From a virus, in IMG/VR virus record IMGVR_UViG_3300020021_000048, positions 1-23,112 of that record: 23,112 nucleotides of DNA; one strand, written 5' to 3'. Below are positions 1-8,871 of this stretch, piece by piece (within the stretch, counting starts at the first letter, position 1; the number at the start of each line of letters is the position of its first letter). A program made the translations under genes and the position numbers. Below the pieces are notes generated by a model. The model did no database searches. It saw nothing but the letters and a program-made list of their open reading frames with translations, and was not told the origin of the DNA.

Positions 1-482
1 TCGGCCAGGGTTGTGACGGTGCTGGACACAGTGCTGCCACTGATTACTACCGGCGTAGTGCCGGAAAAGTCCGGATCGTCACAAATGATCGAGATTGTGG
101 CTTTCGGGTCATTGGTGAAGAGCGGGGCCACGAAGGTCTCGACTCTCCCCGTTGCGTCCACGATCAGTCCGTCGTCCATGTAGAAACGAAGACTGACTAC
201 TGCCTTCGGGAGGAAATATGAGTACAGCTGGTTCCTGACGGCACGGACCGAGGTCGTGAGATAGTCTGGCCGCAAGCCCAGAGTGATCACGATGTTCCTT
301 GAGCCGCGGACACTGTTCTGGTACTGCACCCCGTCACGGCTGGCGTAGTTCGAGGTCGTGATCGTGGCGTTAACCGGATCGAGACCGTCGACATCCTGAA
401 CCTGGAGCCCAGAATTGAGATCCAGCAGTGACAGGGTCAGGAGGTCGCCTTGAGGCGTCCGTACTTCGATCAAATTGATCAT
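1..482 (-). CDS. Distal tail (Dit-like) protein, partial
   Basis: About 160 N-terminal codons are visible before the gene leaves the window at its left edge. The start ATG overlaps the tape measure stop in an ATGA arrangement, so translation is probably coupled. The protein begins MINLIEVRTPQGDLLTL and continues with RNIVITLGLRPDY, NQLYSYF, VVSLRFYMDDG, a segment reading GRVETFVAPLFTNDPKA and then ISIICDDPDF. This order (residues set to a rotated beta fold, an LY..F helix, a G.VE..... F segment and a CDDPDF-like end) resembles the N-terminal domain of siphophage distal tail proteins, which form the ring joining the tail tube to the baseplate. Position directly after the tape measure gene fits that role. 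The family assignment rests on pattern recognition, not on a search; a generic minor tail protein is the alternative. Confidence 0.75.
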   Translation of the reverse strand, partial: MINLIEVRTPQGDLLTLSLLDLNSGLQVQDVDGLDPVNATITTSNYASRDGVQYQNSVRGSRNIVITLGLRPDYLTTSVRAVRNQLYSYFLPKAVVSLRFYMDDGLIVDATGRVETFVAPLFTNDPKATISIICDDPDFSGTTPVVISGSTVSSTVTTLA

Positions 483-3400
483 GGAACCTTCACAACCTCC
501 TTAAGGGTGGAAATCTGGTTCTTCGTCTGACGGTAGATTTCGACCGCAGAGAGAGCCTTGGGCGAGTAGTTGTTTTGGGTGTAACTGACAGGTGCCACAG
601 GTCCGGTCGTAGCCGTCGTCTGGGTCGAAGCCGCCACATTGGACATGTGACCGGAAGACGCAGCGAGAGCCTTGGAATATGCGGAGTTGACAGAAAGAGA
701 CTGCGAACTCAACACTCCACCGATCTGACTCGCGGACTTCTTGACACTGGACAAGTCCAGAATCGGTGTGATTGTAGGCGCTGTGTCGATCCCACCGGAT
801 ATGAGGTCGGACATGCCGGTTAGCGACTTCGCGAGAGACGTCACAGCGGTCTGTCCCATGTTCGAGGCGGACTTGGCGATGGCGTCGGTGGAATCGTCGA
901 GGCCTTGAACGAGACCGTCGCCGGAGAAATTACCCACGCTCCGGAGAACCTTGGACGGGGACTTGATTCCAAGCTTCTTGTTGATGGCCTTGATCATCGC
1001 TTCGGCGATCTTTTCCATCTGCTTCTCGATTGCAGACTGCTGGTCCTGAAGACCCTTGACCAGACCGGCGGCCGCATCGACCGCTGCCTGGTAGAGGTCT
1101 GTAGAGGCAGTCTTGCCCATTCCGATAGCAGCTGCGTCGAGCTGCTTGTCCAGGGCGTTGATCTGATCGACACTCATCTTACCGCCAGCGAGAAGCTGCT
1201 GGGCGAAGGGAAGATCAGCTATACCACCAGCGAGAAGCTGCTTGTACGTGTCGTCGTTCAGACCAAGATCACGGAGACGCTGCAGCGTGGTGGCCAGCGT
1301 CTGGGTGTCACTGATCTGCTTCTGAAGGCTGACCTCGTAGTCACCGACGGACTGCATGTCCGTAGTGGCGTCAGGGAGTTCCGGAAGCGTCTGGTACTGC
1401 TGGGTGATCTGGGTGTTGAAGTCGGCCATGGTCTTCTGCGCGTCAGTCAGAGCACTCTGTGCAGTAGTGATCTTCGTGGTGAGCGCATCGTACTGGTCGC
1501 CGAGCTTCCCGAGAGCGGTCTGCTGGGGCTTCAGCGTCTTCGTCAGCTCCGTGTAGGCAGCGGACTCGGCCTTGTGCTCCTTCTCAGCCTGGGCAAGCGC
1601 CTTGTTGGTCTGAGCGATCTCGGTGTAGTCCTTGTGCCGGGCCTTGGTCAGGCTCGACAGCTTGTTCTTCAGACTGTCGATCGTGTTGGCAGAATCGTTC
1701 ATACCAGTGATCAGCTGGTTGGCCAGAGTGGTGACGGCCTTCTTGACTCCTGCGGTGTTGCTGTTGATGCCGATGGCGAAGCCGTTGTCGACATCCTGGC
1801 CGATCTTGATGAACTCCTTCGACGGCGAGTGGCTGTCAAGAGCGTGCTTGGCCGAGGATATGGCAGACCTCGCCAGCTTCTCAGCCTCAGACGCGATCTT
1901 GCCGATACCGCCAGCCATACCGCTGATCATACCTGTGACCATCGCGGAACCGAGGTTTGCACCTGCGGCGCCCATCGCCTTGGAGTTCTTGCGAATCGCG
2001 TCCGCAACACCGTTGACGAACTTGATAGCCAGGTTCGCGCCTGCCTGAATGATCTTGGGCAGGTTCTTGGCGACGGCGTTGGTGAACGCAACCACCATGT
2101 TCACGGCTGCCGTGACAAGCCCGGGGGCCTTCTTGGCTATGCCGTTGAGGAGAGACGTGATCAGACCCATTCCAGCACTCACCAGGTGGGGTTCGTACTT
2201 CACCGCTGCGTCGACGAGCTCGGTCAGCAGGGTACCCAGTGTGTGGAGAATCTTCGGTGCGAGCTGATCGATAGCGCTCAGCAGGGACTCGAGCAGAGTG
2301 ACGATCGCCTTGACGATAGCCGGAGCACTCTTCCCGATGACGTCGGCGAAGGCTAGGAGAGCCGCACCGAAGTCCTTCACGATGACCGGCAGAGTTCCAG
2401 CCAGACCCGTGACGATGGCGATCAGCGCCACGCCTGCAGCGGCGCCCGAGACCGACAGAGCCGTCAGGCCTGCCGAGAACGCCAAGACACCCACGCCAGC
2501 CAGCAGGACACCAGCACCGATGAGAGTGATGGCAAGTCCGAGGCCGATCAGGGTCGGAACCACAGGAGTCAGTAGCGCTCCTGCCACACCGAAGATGATG
2601 AACACGCCAGCCAGCTCGAGCAGACTCTTGCCGATCTCGCTCCAGGACATGTCGCCCATGGCTAGCAGAACCGGCGTGAGAATGGCCAGAGAAGCCGCCA
2701 CTATGAGCAGGGCAGCAGCACCGGGAAGCGCTTCGGTCATGAGGATCATTGCTGCCGAGATCAGGAGAAGAGATCCACCCCACGACATGTCTCCCATTTT
2801 GATCAAAGCGTCAGTGATCGCACCAAGCGACAGAGACACGACCCAAAGGGCAGCAGCGCCAGGCAACGCCTCGGTCATCAGAGCCATAGCGCCAGCGATG
2901 ATAGCAAGAGCACCGGCCAGTTCGACCAGACTCTTAGCGATCTCGCTCCACGACATGGACCCCATTTGCTGTAGGGCCTTGACGATGAGTTGAAGCGAGG
3001 AAGCAACGACCAGAACCGCGGCCGCCGACAGAAGGGACTCCGGGGGGATCAGGGTAAGAGCCAAACCAATGGCCGCCAGCGACCCGGTCAGCGCAGTCAG
3101 TCCCTTACCGATCTCCTGCCAGGAGAACTGAGCGAAGATCTTCATCGCCTGAGCGAGAATCTCGATGCCCGTAGCCAGCAGGATCAGTCCGATACCTTGA
3201 AGGACGCCACCCTTGTCCGCATCAGCGAACTTGGTGAACAGAGCCAGACTTCCCAGCAGAACTCCGACGCCGATAAGACCCTTGGCCAGTTCGGTCCAAC
3301 TGAGCGCGGACAGCTTCTTGACCGCGTCGACCAGGATCTCGATACCCGCAGCAAGGATCACGAGACCGATGCTGGTGGAGATGAGACCGGACGACGGAGG

Positions 3401-5743
3401 CATCCGCTTCACTGTTTCGACCATCTCCGCGAGGATGATGGCGAGTCCCGCGAGTCCGTGCTTGAGCTGGCTCATGTCCAGCGAGGCCAGCTTCTTGACC
3501 GCATCGGCCAGGAGGTTGACCGCGATCGCCAGCCCGATGAAGGCCAGACTGATGATCGGGAGCTTGACGAAGCCGGTGGTTCCGAGGACCTTCTGGAGGA
3601 CCGCCATCGAACCGAGCAGTTCGCCGAACAGAACGCCGATTGCAGTGACCGAACGCTGCAGACCACCAGCGTCGATCTTCGACAGTGTCGAGATGGACAG
3701 GGCCAGAATACCAATGGCTACGGCGATCTCGAGGAGAGTCGCGGCCTTCAGCGTTCCCTGCATTGTCTTCAAAGTGCCCGTAAGCGCGTCGATAGACTCG
3801 GTGAATGCGTGTACCAGACCGCCACCACCGCCGAGACCGCTTCCCAGCAGGCTGCTCGAGAACTTCCTGACCAGTAGGATGAGACCTGCGAACAGCCCCG
3901 TGTTGATCGTCCCGAGGACGTCGGAGAAGTTCAGGTTGCTCAGACTGGACAGGATTTGATTGCCCAGATTGTTGAAGAACGTACCGAACTTCTTGGCCAG
4001 GGGTTCGAACTTCTGGGCAATCTTACCGATCGAATCGGTGAACTTGCCCCATGCTGCCTGGACAATATCGAGAAGCTTGCCCATCGGACCCAGCTTGGCT
4101 GTGACACCGACGATCGACGATTCAGCCTTCGCGCCGTCAAACTTCCCGAAGAGCGACTCAACGTAAGTGCCGAGTTCCCGAATATACTTGATCGGAATCT
4201 GCAGCTTCGCCGTCAGCTTGTCGAAGAAATTGGCGAGAACCTGGCCCTTGTCATTGGCGTTCTTGAGATTAACCAGCCAGTCACCGATACTTGCGGTGAA
4301 CTTCAAGATTCCGCTGGAGCCCTTGGTCGAGGACTCGAAGAGATTCACCAACATCTTGACGATGTCCTTGACGACATCGATTCCGAGACTGATGGCAGCG
4401 AAGACACCGGCGAAGGTCCGCTTGAGTTCGTCGGCGCCGGTCTTGCTGATCTGCAGATTCTCGATGAAGACGTGGAACGCTGCGATGAGCTTGAATATCT
4501 GCTCAGCGGTCACCGGCGGGAAGATCTCCCGGAATGCTTGTTGGATCGGCTTGATGAAATCGCCGAGTTCCTTGAACGCCAGCTTGAAGGCGTCGATCAG
4601 AGCGGTTCGACCGCCGAGCTTGTCCACTCCCTGCAGCAGAGTGTTAAGTGCATAGACAGGCTTGGTCAGTGCGTTCTCAGCGACGTTGTGAATCGCCGTG
4701 AACAGAGTCGTCGCCTGGCCGATGTTGCCGAATATCGTCTTGAAGATCGACGCATAGGCGGTGGCGACTTCTTCCTTCAGCGCATCGGTCAGCTGTGAGA
4801 AGGTCTTGATCTGGGTAGCCGCGTTTACCGCGATCTGACCGGTCTTCAGAATACCTTCGGCCTGCTTGGCCGAGAAACCCATAGACTCGATCTGCTTCTT
4901 GGTCAGGTCGCCAGTGAACTGGGAAAGCGTCTTCTCCAGAATGTTGGAGGTCAGCCAGCCCTTCTGCAGGGACTCGCGGAAGCTACCGGCCTTCTTGATG
5001 ATCTTGTCGATGTTGACGCCGGAAGCACGAGCTGTGTTCTCCAACGCCGTTTGGAACGTCTTGCCGCCGAGTCCTGCGTTGACGACGGAGTTCCAGTCCT
5101 GAAGATGGACCGACCCGGCGGCGATCGCCTGGGACAGCTGGTACATCGCTGTCGAGGCCTGCTCCGAGTTCGAGCCCGACAGAGCTGCGAGGTTGGCGAT
5201 GCCCTTGATCGCGGCAGCTGCAGGCTTGAGCTTCACACCCGCCGCGGTGAACGTGCCGATGTTCTGGGTCATCTCACTGAAGTTGTACACCGTCTTGTTG
5301 GCGTACTCGTTCAGCTCTGCGAGAACCTTGTTGACGTCGCCGATCTTTGTACCCTCGGACGCGGTGTTCGCGAGGATAGTCTGAGTGGCCTTGATCTGGG
5401 TCTCGTAGTTTGTGAAGCCAGCCTTGATCGGGTCGATCGTCAGAGCCTTGGCGATTCTCTCGCCAGCGTTTAGGGCCTTGGTCGTAATATCGGACAGGAC
5501 CGTGAGGCCCACGACCGACATGGCTTTGAACTTGTTGCCGATGGCGTCGACACCGGACGAGATACGATCCAGTCCGGAGACGTTCTTGGCTGCTGAGTCA
5601 ACGTCCTCCAGGCCCTTGGTGGCGCCCGTGAGCTGAAGCTGCTTGGTGAATCGACCCAAGGAGTCGCGCGACTGGGCGATCCCTGCCTCGAACTGCCTGT
5701 TGTCGAACTCGAGTTGAACAATTCGTTGGTCAATAGTCGTCAT
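479..5743 (-). CDS. Tail tape measure protein
   Basis: A protein of 1754 residues that sets tail length and is thought to be ejected with DNA. I chose the ATG at 5743 (MTTIDQRIVQLEF) because it overlaps the preceding stop as ATGA; an upstream in-frame ATG at 5764 would lengthen the overlap without a better ribosome site. The N-terminal 300 residues contain the typical tape measure domain (NYETQIKATQTILANT, LAELNEYANKTVYNFSEMTQ, LSGSNSEQAS). Residues about 600-1110 are very hydrophobic and built from degenerate tandem repeats. The C-terminal third has a long charged helical/coiled-coil region framed by two SPSK-type motifs (HSPSKEFIKIGQDVDNGF and KSPSKVLRSVGNFSGDGL), common in tape measure proteins. 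At roughly 0.15 nm per residue, the usual scaling, the tail would be about 260 nm long. Confidence 0.96.
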   Translation of the reverse strand: MTTIDQRIVQLEFDNRQFEAGIAQSRDSLGRFTKQLQLTGATKGLEDVDSAAKNVSGLDRISSGVDAIGNKFKAMSVVGLTVLSDITTKALNAGERIAKALTIDPIKAGFTNYETQIKATQTILANTASEGTKIGDVNKVLAELNEYANKTVYNFSEMTQNIGTFTAAGVKLKPAAAAIKGIANLAALSGSNSEQASTAMYQLSQAIAAGSVHLQDWNSVVNAGLGGKTFQTALENTARASGVNIDKIIKKAGSFRESLQKGWLTSNILEKTLSQFTGDLTKKQIESMGFSAKQAEGILKTGQIAVNAATQIKTFSQLTDALKEEVATAYASIFKTIFGNIGQATTLFTAIHNVAENALTKPVYALNTLLQGVDKLGGRTALIDAFKLAFKELGDFIKPIQQAFREIFPPVTAEQIFKLIAAFHVFIENLQISKTGADELKRTFAGVFAAISLGIDVVKDIVKMLVNLFESSTKGSSGILKFTASIGDWLVNLKNANDKGQVLANFFDKLTAKLQIPIKYIRELGTYVESLFGKFDGAKAESSIVGVTAKLGPMGKLLDIVQAAWGKFTDSIGKIAQKFEPLAKKFGTFFNNLGNQILSSLSNLNFSDVLGTINTGLFAGLILLVRKFSSSLLGSGLGGGGGLVHAFTESIDALTGTLKTMQGTLKAATLLEIAVAIGILALSISTLSKIDAGGLQRSVTAIGVLFGELLGSMAVLQKVLGTTGFVKLPIISLAFIGLAIAVNLLADAVKKLASLDMSQLKHGLAGLAIILAEMVETVKRMPPSSGLISTSIGLVILAAGIEILVDAVKKLSALSWTELAKGLIGVGVLLGSLALFTKFADADKGGVLQGIGLILLATGIEILAQAMKIFAQFSWQEIGKGLTALTGSLAAIGLALTLIPPESLLSAAAVLVVASSLQLIVKALQQMGSMSWSEIAKSLVELAGALAIIAGAMALMTEALPGAAALWVVSLSLGAITDALIKMGDMSWGGSLLLISAAMILMTEALPGAAALLIVAASLAILTPVLLAMGDMSWSEIGKSLLELAGVFIIFGVAGALLTPVVPTLIGLGLAITLIGAGVLLAGVGVLAFSAGLTALSVSGAAAGVALIAIVTGLAGTLPVIVKDFGAALLAFADVIGKSAPAIVKAIVTLLESLLSAIDQLAPKILHTLGTLLTELVDAAVKYEPHLVSAGMGLITSLLNGIAKKAPGLVTAAVNMVVAFTNAVAKNLPKIIQAGANLAIKFVNGVADAIRKNSKAMGAAGANLGSAMVTGMISGMAGGIGKIASEAEKLARSAISSAKHALDSHSPSKEFIKIGQDVDNGFAIGINSNTAGVKKAVTTLANQLITGMNDSANTIDSLKNKLSSLTKARHKDYTEIAQTNKALAQAEKEHKAESAAYTELTKTLKPQQTALGKLGDQYDALTTKITTAQSALTDAQKTMADFNTQITQQYQTLPELPDATTDMQSVGDYEVSLQKQISDTQTLATTLQRLRDLGLNDDTYKQLLAGGIADLPFAQQLLAGGKMSVDQINALDKQLDAAAIGMGKTASTDLYQAAVDAAAGLVKGLQDQQSAIEKQMEKIAEAMIKAINKKLGIKSPSKVLRSVGNFSGDGLVQGLDDSTDAIAKSASNMGQTAVTSLAKSLTGMSDLISGGIDTAPTITPILDLSSVKKSASQIGGVLSSQSLSVNSAYSKALAASSGHMSNVAASTQTTATTGPVAPVSYTQNNYSPKALSAVEIYRQTKNQISTLKEVVKVP
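2498..3686 (-). repeat. Degenerate tandem hydrophobic repeats in tape measure gene
   Basis: About seven protein-level repeat units of roughly 56-65 residues lie in tandem. Each begins near a motif such as LSALSWTELAKGL, FAQFSWQEIGKGL, MGSMSWSEIAKSL or MGDMSWSEIGKSL and ends in a hydrophobic helix of the form GIEILVDAVKK or SLAILTPVLLA. One unit (MGDMSWGGSLLLISAAM) lacks about ten residues in its first helix. Adjacent units near 2712-2749 and 2850-2887 are still similar at DNA level (both encode MTEALPGAAAL), pointing to fairly recent duplication. Confidence 0.8.
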
Positions 5744-6117
5744 GCAGAGATCACCGCCTGCCACACCCTGTCAGCGATTAGGTCGAATACCGGCGAGATC
5801 GCCGGATTTATGAAGTCTCTTCCTTGGACGTAGCCACCGGTTCCGGTGCCGTGTCCGTACTGCAACATGATGACCACCGGGAAGCCGTTCTCGACGTCGC
5901 TGTTCGTCCAGGAGATCGTGTACGTACCGTTCGCAGCAATTATCTCATAGCCCCATGAATGCGAGGCCAAACCCGTGTAGACCGGGGTGGCGCGGTAGAG
6001 AGCGTTGGCCCCTACGATCGCGTAGTCGTGCAAGATCTTGGAAATATCCAACTTGCCAACCCGAGCTACAAAGGCTTCCAACTGCTTGGTGGAGCCCTTC
6101 ACAATAACTGAAATCAT
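5740..6117 (-). CDS. HK97 gp10-like tail/neck protein
   Basis: A 125-residue protein starting at ATG 6117 behind a strong GGAAGGAG ribosome site, ending as ATGA overlap with the tape measure start. The sequence has a short N-terminal beta strand (ISVIVKGSTKQLEAFVARV), a helix, then ATPVYTGLASHSWGYEI and a C-terminal VIMLQYGHGTGTGGYVQGRD-like segment followed by FINPAI. The pattern 'P.dTG.l..sw....' plus 'yGtg...g..G..fi.pa' is typical of the HK97 gp10 family, small proteins at the head-tail interface or tail terminus. The family is usually encoded with the neck genes before the major tail protein; here it directly precedes the tape measure gene, so its exact role is uncertain. Confidence 0.7.
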   Translation of the reverse strand: MISVIVKGSTKQLEAFVARVGKLDISKILHDYAIVGANALYRATPVYTGLASHSWGYEIIAANGTYTISWTNSDVENGFPVVIMLQYGHGTGTGGYVQGRDFINPAISPVFDLIADRVWQAVISA

Positions 6118-6138
6118 GTCGGGCTCCTTCCTTCGTGG

Positions 6139-6392
6139 TTAGAAAAAGCCGGTGAAACCCCTGCCCGCGTTGAAAGCGGCCGCATTGTTGGTGAAGACGG
6201 CGTCCATGCCGGAGAAGTACGCTCGGATCTGGGCTCGGTGTTGGTCACGAGCATGTCTTCGCCGTTGACGACTGGGTTCATCGCCATCCACTGGATGAGA
6301 TACTCCATCGCCACCATCGCGTTACGCATGTTTATGATGGTCTGGCTGGACATCTGGTCGATCATGCCCTTGTTGATGTACTGGCCTACCAT
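6139..6392 (-). CDS. Small tail-region protein, apparent frameshift near 6246
   Basis: Unrecognised family. From ATG 6392 the first 48 or so codons read a plausible helical protein (MVGQYINKGMIDQ, INMRNAMVAMEYLIQWMAM, NPVVNGEDMLV). Kept in that frame, the reading becomes rich in Pro, Ser, Thr and Arg, loses GC3 bias and runs to 6114 into the next start. Shifting by -1 near 6246 gives DQHRAQIRAYFSGMDAVF, then TNNAAAFNAGRGFTGFF and a TAA at 6139-6141, with high GC3 and with the next gene's GGAAGGAG site neatly in the following gap. I therefore annotate the gene to 6139. No slippery heptamer is visible (the junction reads CTCGTGACCAAC), so a one-base deletion or sequence error is more likely than programmed frameshifting. 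It would encode about 83-84 residues. Confidence 0.6.
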
Positions 6393-6401
6393 GGTAAACC
6401 C

Positions 6402-7493
6402 CTAGTTCTGCATCGCTTGCCAGTAGATGGTCGTGACCACCGTGTCGGTACGGTAGATGCTGATGGTGAAACCGGTCGCCGAAACAGCGGTGACCGTGAG
6501 GCCCACGACATTCTCGGGCGTACCGCTGTTTGCCGTGACCTGCACCGACGGTGTAGCCGTGAAGCGTCCGACCGGGAATAGGACGGCGAGAGTGACCCGC
6601 GTGTTCGCTACGGCAGAAATGCTCGCGGTGCTGGTGTAGATCCGAGTGGGTATCAACGCCATGTCGCTGGACTGCGTGAGCTTCTCCCACGTCGACCAAC
6701 CCCCGCCGGACGTAGCCGTTCGGATCCACTCGGCCGTTGCGTTGGCTCCACCTACGTGGCTCCGGAACGTCTGCTTTGCGAAGAGCGTTCCGTCCACGTA
6801 AGTCACGACTTCACCGAACGCGGGGGAGAAGTCCCAACCGGTGGTGCTGCCCGAGGCGTAGTACAGACGCGAAGTACCCTGAGGGTAGGCGGTGTACAAC
6901 GAAGCCTGGGTGAAGCTCGAGGCGGTCAGGGTTGCGACAGTCGGGACCAGGACCCATGCGGTCCAACCTCCGCCCCCATTCGATGCGTCATAAGCACGAA
7001 GCCACATCTGGGGAAGAGACGTTCCACCGGCACTCGAGTAGAAGGTCTGTTGCCCGCGGGTACCACTGCTGTATCGGTTGGTGACGACAGAACCGAAGCC
7101 GCTGTTGATCGACCAGCCGGAACTCGTCGTCAGAATCATCAGACTGGAGCCCACGGGGTACGACGTGAGGAGAGCCGCCTCGTTGAGGCCGTTCTGGGTG
7201 AGGATCGACAGCGGACTGACTTCGAGCGCTGTGATACGACCGGCGAGGGTCGCAAGACTGGCCGGAGTGACCGCTCGAGTGCCATCGGTCAGAGCATTGG
7301 TCTCACCGAGAGTGGCGAGCTCGACGAACCCGGAGGTGCTGGTGTCAGCCGGGGGGAAATATCCCGCGTCGAGAACGGTTCCGTCAAACTGGGTGAGAGT
7401 GAGATGGCCGTCGGGGTCAATCACTCCGCTGACGACGGTAGCGTTCTGAATCGCCTCCATCGCGGCGGCGGTCATTCCTGTGACGGTAGCCAC
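6402..7493 (-). CDS. Fiber-like tail protein with two pyocin-knob domains
   Basis: A 363-residue protein with a GTG start at 7493, supported by a very strong AAAGGAGG site. Residues 1-45 look like the N-terminal attachment segment of actinophage minor tail proteins (MATVTGMTAAAMEAI ... GHLTLTQFDGTVLDAG). Residues 57-83 carry the fiber motif VELATLGETNALTDGTRAVTP. Residues about 103-184 and 194-274 are two related pyocin-knob-like modules: each runs from L..a.L.T.YP.G through G.W......G.V.T, then qTF.s...... WlR......GGGW..W. The remaining 80 residues are a beta-rich domain. Knob domains occur in tail fibers and surface-binding proteins, so this probably decorates the tail or binds the host. 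Its place between a tail-tube paralogue and the tape measure gene, ahead of the tail-tip genes, is unusual. Confidence 0.75.
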   Translation of the reverse strand: MATVTGMTAAAMEAIQNATVVSGVIDPDGHLTLTQFDGTVLDAGYFPPADTSTSGFVELATLGETNALTDGTRAVTPASLATLAGRITALEVSPLSILTQNGLNEAALLTSYPVGSSLMILTTSSGWSINSGFGSVVTNRYSSGTRGQQTFYSSAGGTSLPQMWLRAYDASNGGGGWTAWVLVPTVATLTASSFTQASLYTAYPQGTSRLYYASGSTTGWDFSPAFGEVVTYVDGTLFAKQTFRSHVGGANATAEWIRTATSGGGWSTWEKLTQSSDMALIPTRIYTSTASISAVANTRVTLAVLFPVGRFTATPSVQVTANSGTPENVVGLTVTAVSATGFTISIYRTDTVVTTIYWQAMQN

Positions 7494-7505
7494 TAGACCT
7501 CCTTT

Positions 7506-8294
7506 CTATTCGGAGCTGATCGTGTAGGTGGTGTCATCGATGAAGTCGGCGGTAGGCGCCGTGATCTCGAAGGTGTCGCTGTCGAGCATCCGAATGACGT
7601 CGAACGGAGCGGTGACGGTAAACGTACCATCGCCGTTGTCGGTCACAGTGAGCGTGGATATGGTGTCGAAGGCCTCGAGCAGGTCGGCAAGGGTCGGGAG
7701 ACGTGCCGCATCTGAGTCGGTTCCGTACAGAATATCCTCGACGGTGGAGACGACCTCGGGGTCGGTGAAACGAGTGTCGATTACGATATGAGCCGTCGGC
7801 TTGTACTCGGCCATCGCTGGAGGCCGAGTCGTAAGCGTCCAGCTGAAGTTCGACGGCGAGATCGAATCACTGAGCGAGTTGTTCGTTCGGTTCGACGGAG
7901 ACGCGAGAGCGTTGTACACGATGTGAATCTTGTACCCGGCTGCGTGCGTCAGGTCGTTTCCGATCATGGTCCGATACGCCAGACCGAAGGACTTCCTCCG
8001 CTGGTGCATCAGAAACAAACCGGACCGAGGCTCTACTGAACCATCGCACTGTGCGAACTCGTCGGGGTAGGTGAACGCCGTCAAGGTCGCGGCGAACTCC
8101 TCAGGAGCCGCTTCGTTCGAGTACTTGACGCCATCGATGTAGAACGGTTGTGGATCGCCTCCGGACGGGTTCTCATCGACGGAGACCAGACCCATCCAGG
8201 CGACACCGGGGTTCGAGTCGACGTACAGGACGCCTCTGTCAACGCCTGCTTCGTAGTACCGCGAACCGACAGTGCTCCAAGCGAGTCTTGGCAT
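7506..8294 (-). CDS. Second tail-tube protein (paralogue of major tail protein)
   Basis: A 262-residue protein starting at ATG 8294 behind GAGGAGGAATTC. It aligns along its length with the 286-residue protein encoded at 8872-9732: W..VGSR.YE.GVD.GVLY near the N-terminus, PSG in the first third, a TFPDE/TYPDE element, then RK.FGL.YRT.IG.DLT..AGYKIH, and a Pro-rich FSW..TT segment in the middle. Both belong to the siphophage tail-tube type. Its codon use is less biased to GC3 than that of the paralogue, suggesting lower expression, and its C-terminal extension is shorter. It may form a minor part of the tube, a cap or initiator ring, or be used under particular conditions. Which of the two builds the bulk of the tail is inferred from codon use only. 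Confidence 0.8.
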   Translation of the reverse strand: MPRLAWSTVGSRYYEAGVDRGVLYVDSNPGVAWMGLVSVDENPSGGDPQPFYIDGVKYSNEAAPEEFAATLTAFTYPDEFAQCDGSVEPRSGLFLMHQRRKSFGLAYRTMIGNDLTHAAGYKIHIVYNALASPSNRTNNSLSDSISPSNFSWTLTTRPPAMAEYKPTAHIVIDTRFTDPEVVSTVEDILYGTDSDAARLPTLADLLEAFDTISTLTVTDNGDGTFTVTAPFDVIRMLDSDTFEITAPTADFIDDTTYTISSE

Positions 8295-8309
8295 GCTGAA
8301 TTCCTCCTC

Positions 8310-8849
8310 TCATCCGGTGGTTCCGTACAAGACACGTCGACGTGCATTCTCTTCCTGCATGCTCTGGCGTTGTTCGGCCGGAGAGAGTTCTTTCTTCGGG
8401 GCGTTCTTCTCGTTGCACACTCGAATGAGAGTGACCAAACGGCTCAGGTGCCAATGCTGAGTCTCGAATGGAATCCCGTGTGTAACCATCAAGTAGTAGA
8501 GGATCTCTGCCGTGATGATCTCGTGATGGATCTTGTTGCCGCCGACTTCGCTGAACCAAGTGGCCGTGAAGTCGGCTGCGATGTAATCGTGGATGTCCCT
8601 TACATTGCCTTCGGACAGATGCTCGAAGACCTCCGGGGGAACATCCGGGGTAGAGGCCATGGCCTTGACGTACCAGAAAGTCTCTTCGATCGTCTTCGGT
8701 TCAGGACTGAGGAACGGCTTCTTGAAGAATGACTCCCATTTTGACAGTGTGGCCAGAGAGTGCTCCAGCTCGAGGACGAAGGTTGAACGGACGTACTTCT
8801 GTGTGACTTGGTTGAAGACTTCCGACAACGTCACATTGATCTGGAGCAC
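8310..8849 (-). CDS. Probable tail assembly chaperone
   Basis: A 179-residue protein with a GTG start at 8849 preceded by GCAGGAGG at good spacing. Distinctive segments are LELEHSLATLSKWESFFKKP, KTIEETFWYVKAM, NVRDIHDYIAADFTATWF, EIITAEILYYLMVTHGIPFE and HWHLSRLVTLIRVCNEKN. This helical, acidic-basic pattern with 'EHSL..LSKWES...KPFL' matches a phage family encoded beside major tail proteins and usually considered tail assembly chaperones, which coat the tape measure protein during tail assembly. No -1 slippery site or extended overlapping frame is visible at the 3' end: the gene stops and the next gene follows after 15 bases with its own ribosome site. A plain structural protein remains possible. 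Confidence 0.6.
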   Translation of the reverse strand: MLQINVTLSEVFNQVTQKYVRSTFVLELEHSLATLSKWESFFKKPFLSPEPKTIEETFWYVKAMASTPDVPPEVFEHLSEGNVRDIHDYIAADFTATWFSEVGGNKIHHEIITAEILYYLMVTHGIPFETQHWHLSRLVTLIRVCNEKNAPKKELSPAEQRQSMQEENARRRVLYGTTG

Positions 8850-8871
8850 TCTCTGGCCTCCTGCCCTGGTA

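Noticed and set aside
905-2356. Plus-strand open frame of 483 codons opposite the tape measure gene
   Set aside because: Biased low-complexity translation with no recognisable domain; a shadow of the real minus-strand gene.
6114-6246. Frame-0 C-terminus of the small tail protein as real sequence
   Set aside because: Low GC3, Pro/Ser/Arg-rich, runs into the next start; the -1 frame has better coding signs.
8290-8330. Programmed -1 frameshift at the end of the tail assembly chaperone-like gene
   Set aside because: No slippery heptamer and no overlapping frame long enough; the next gene starts after 15 bases with its own ribosome site.
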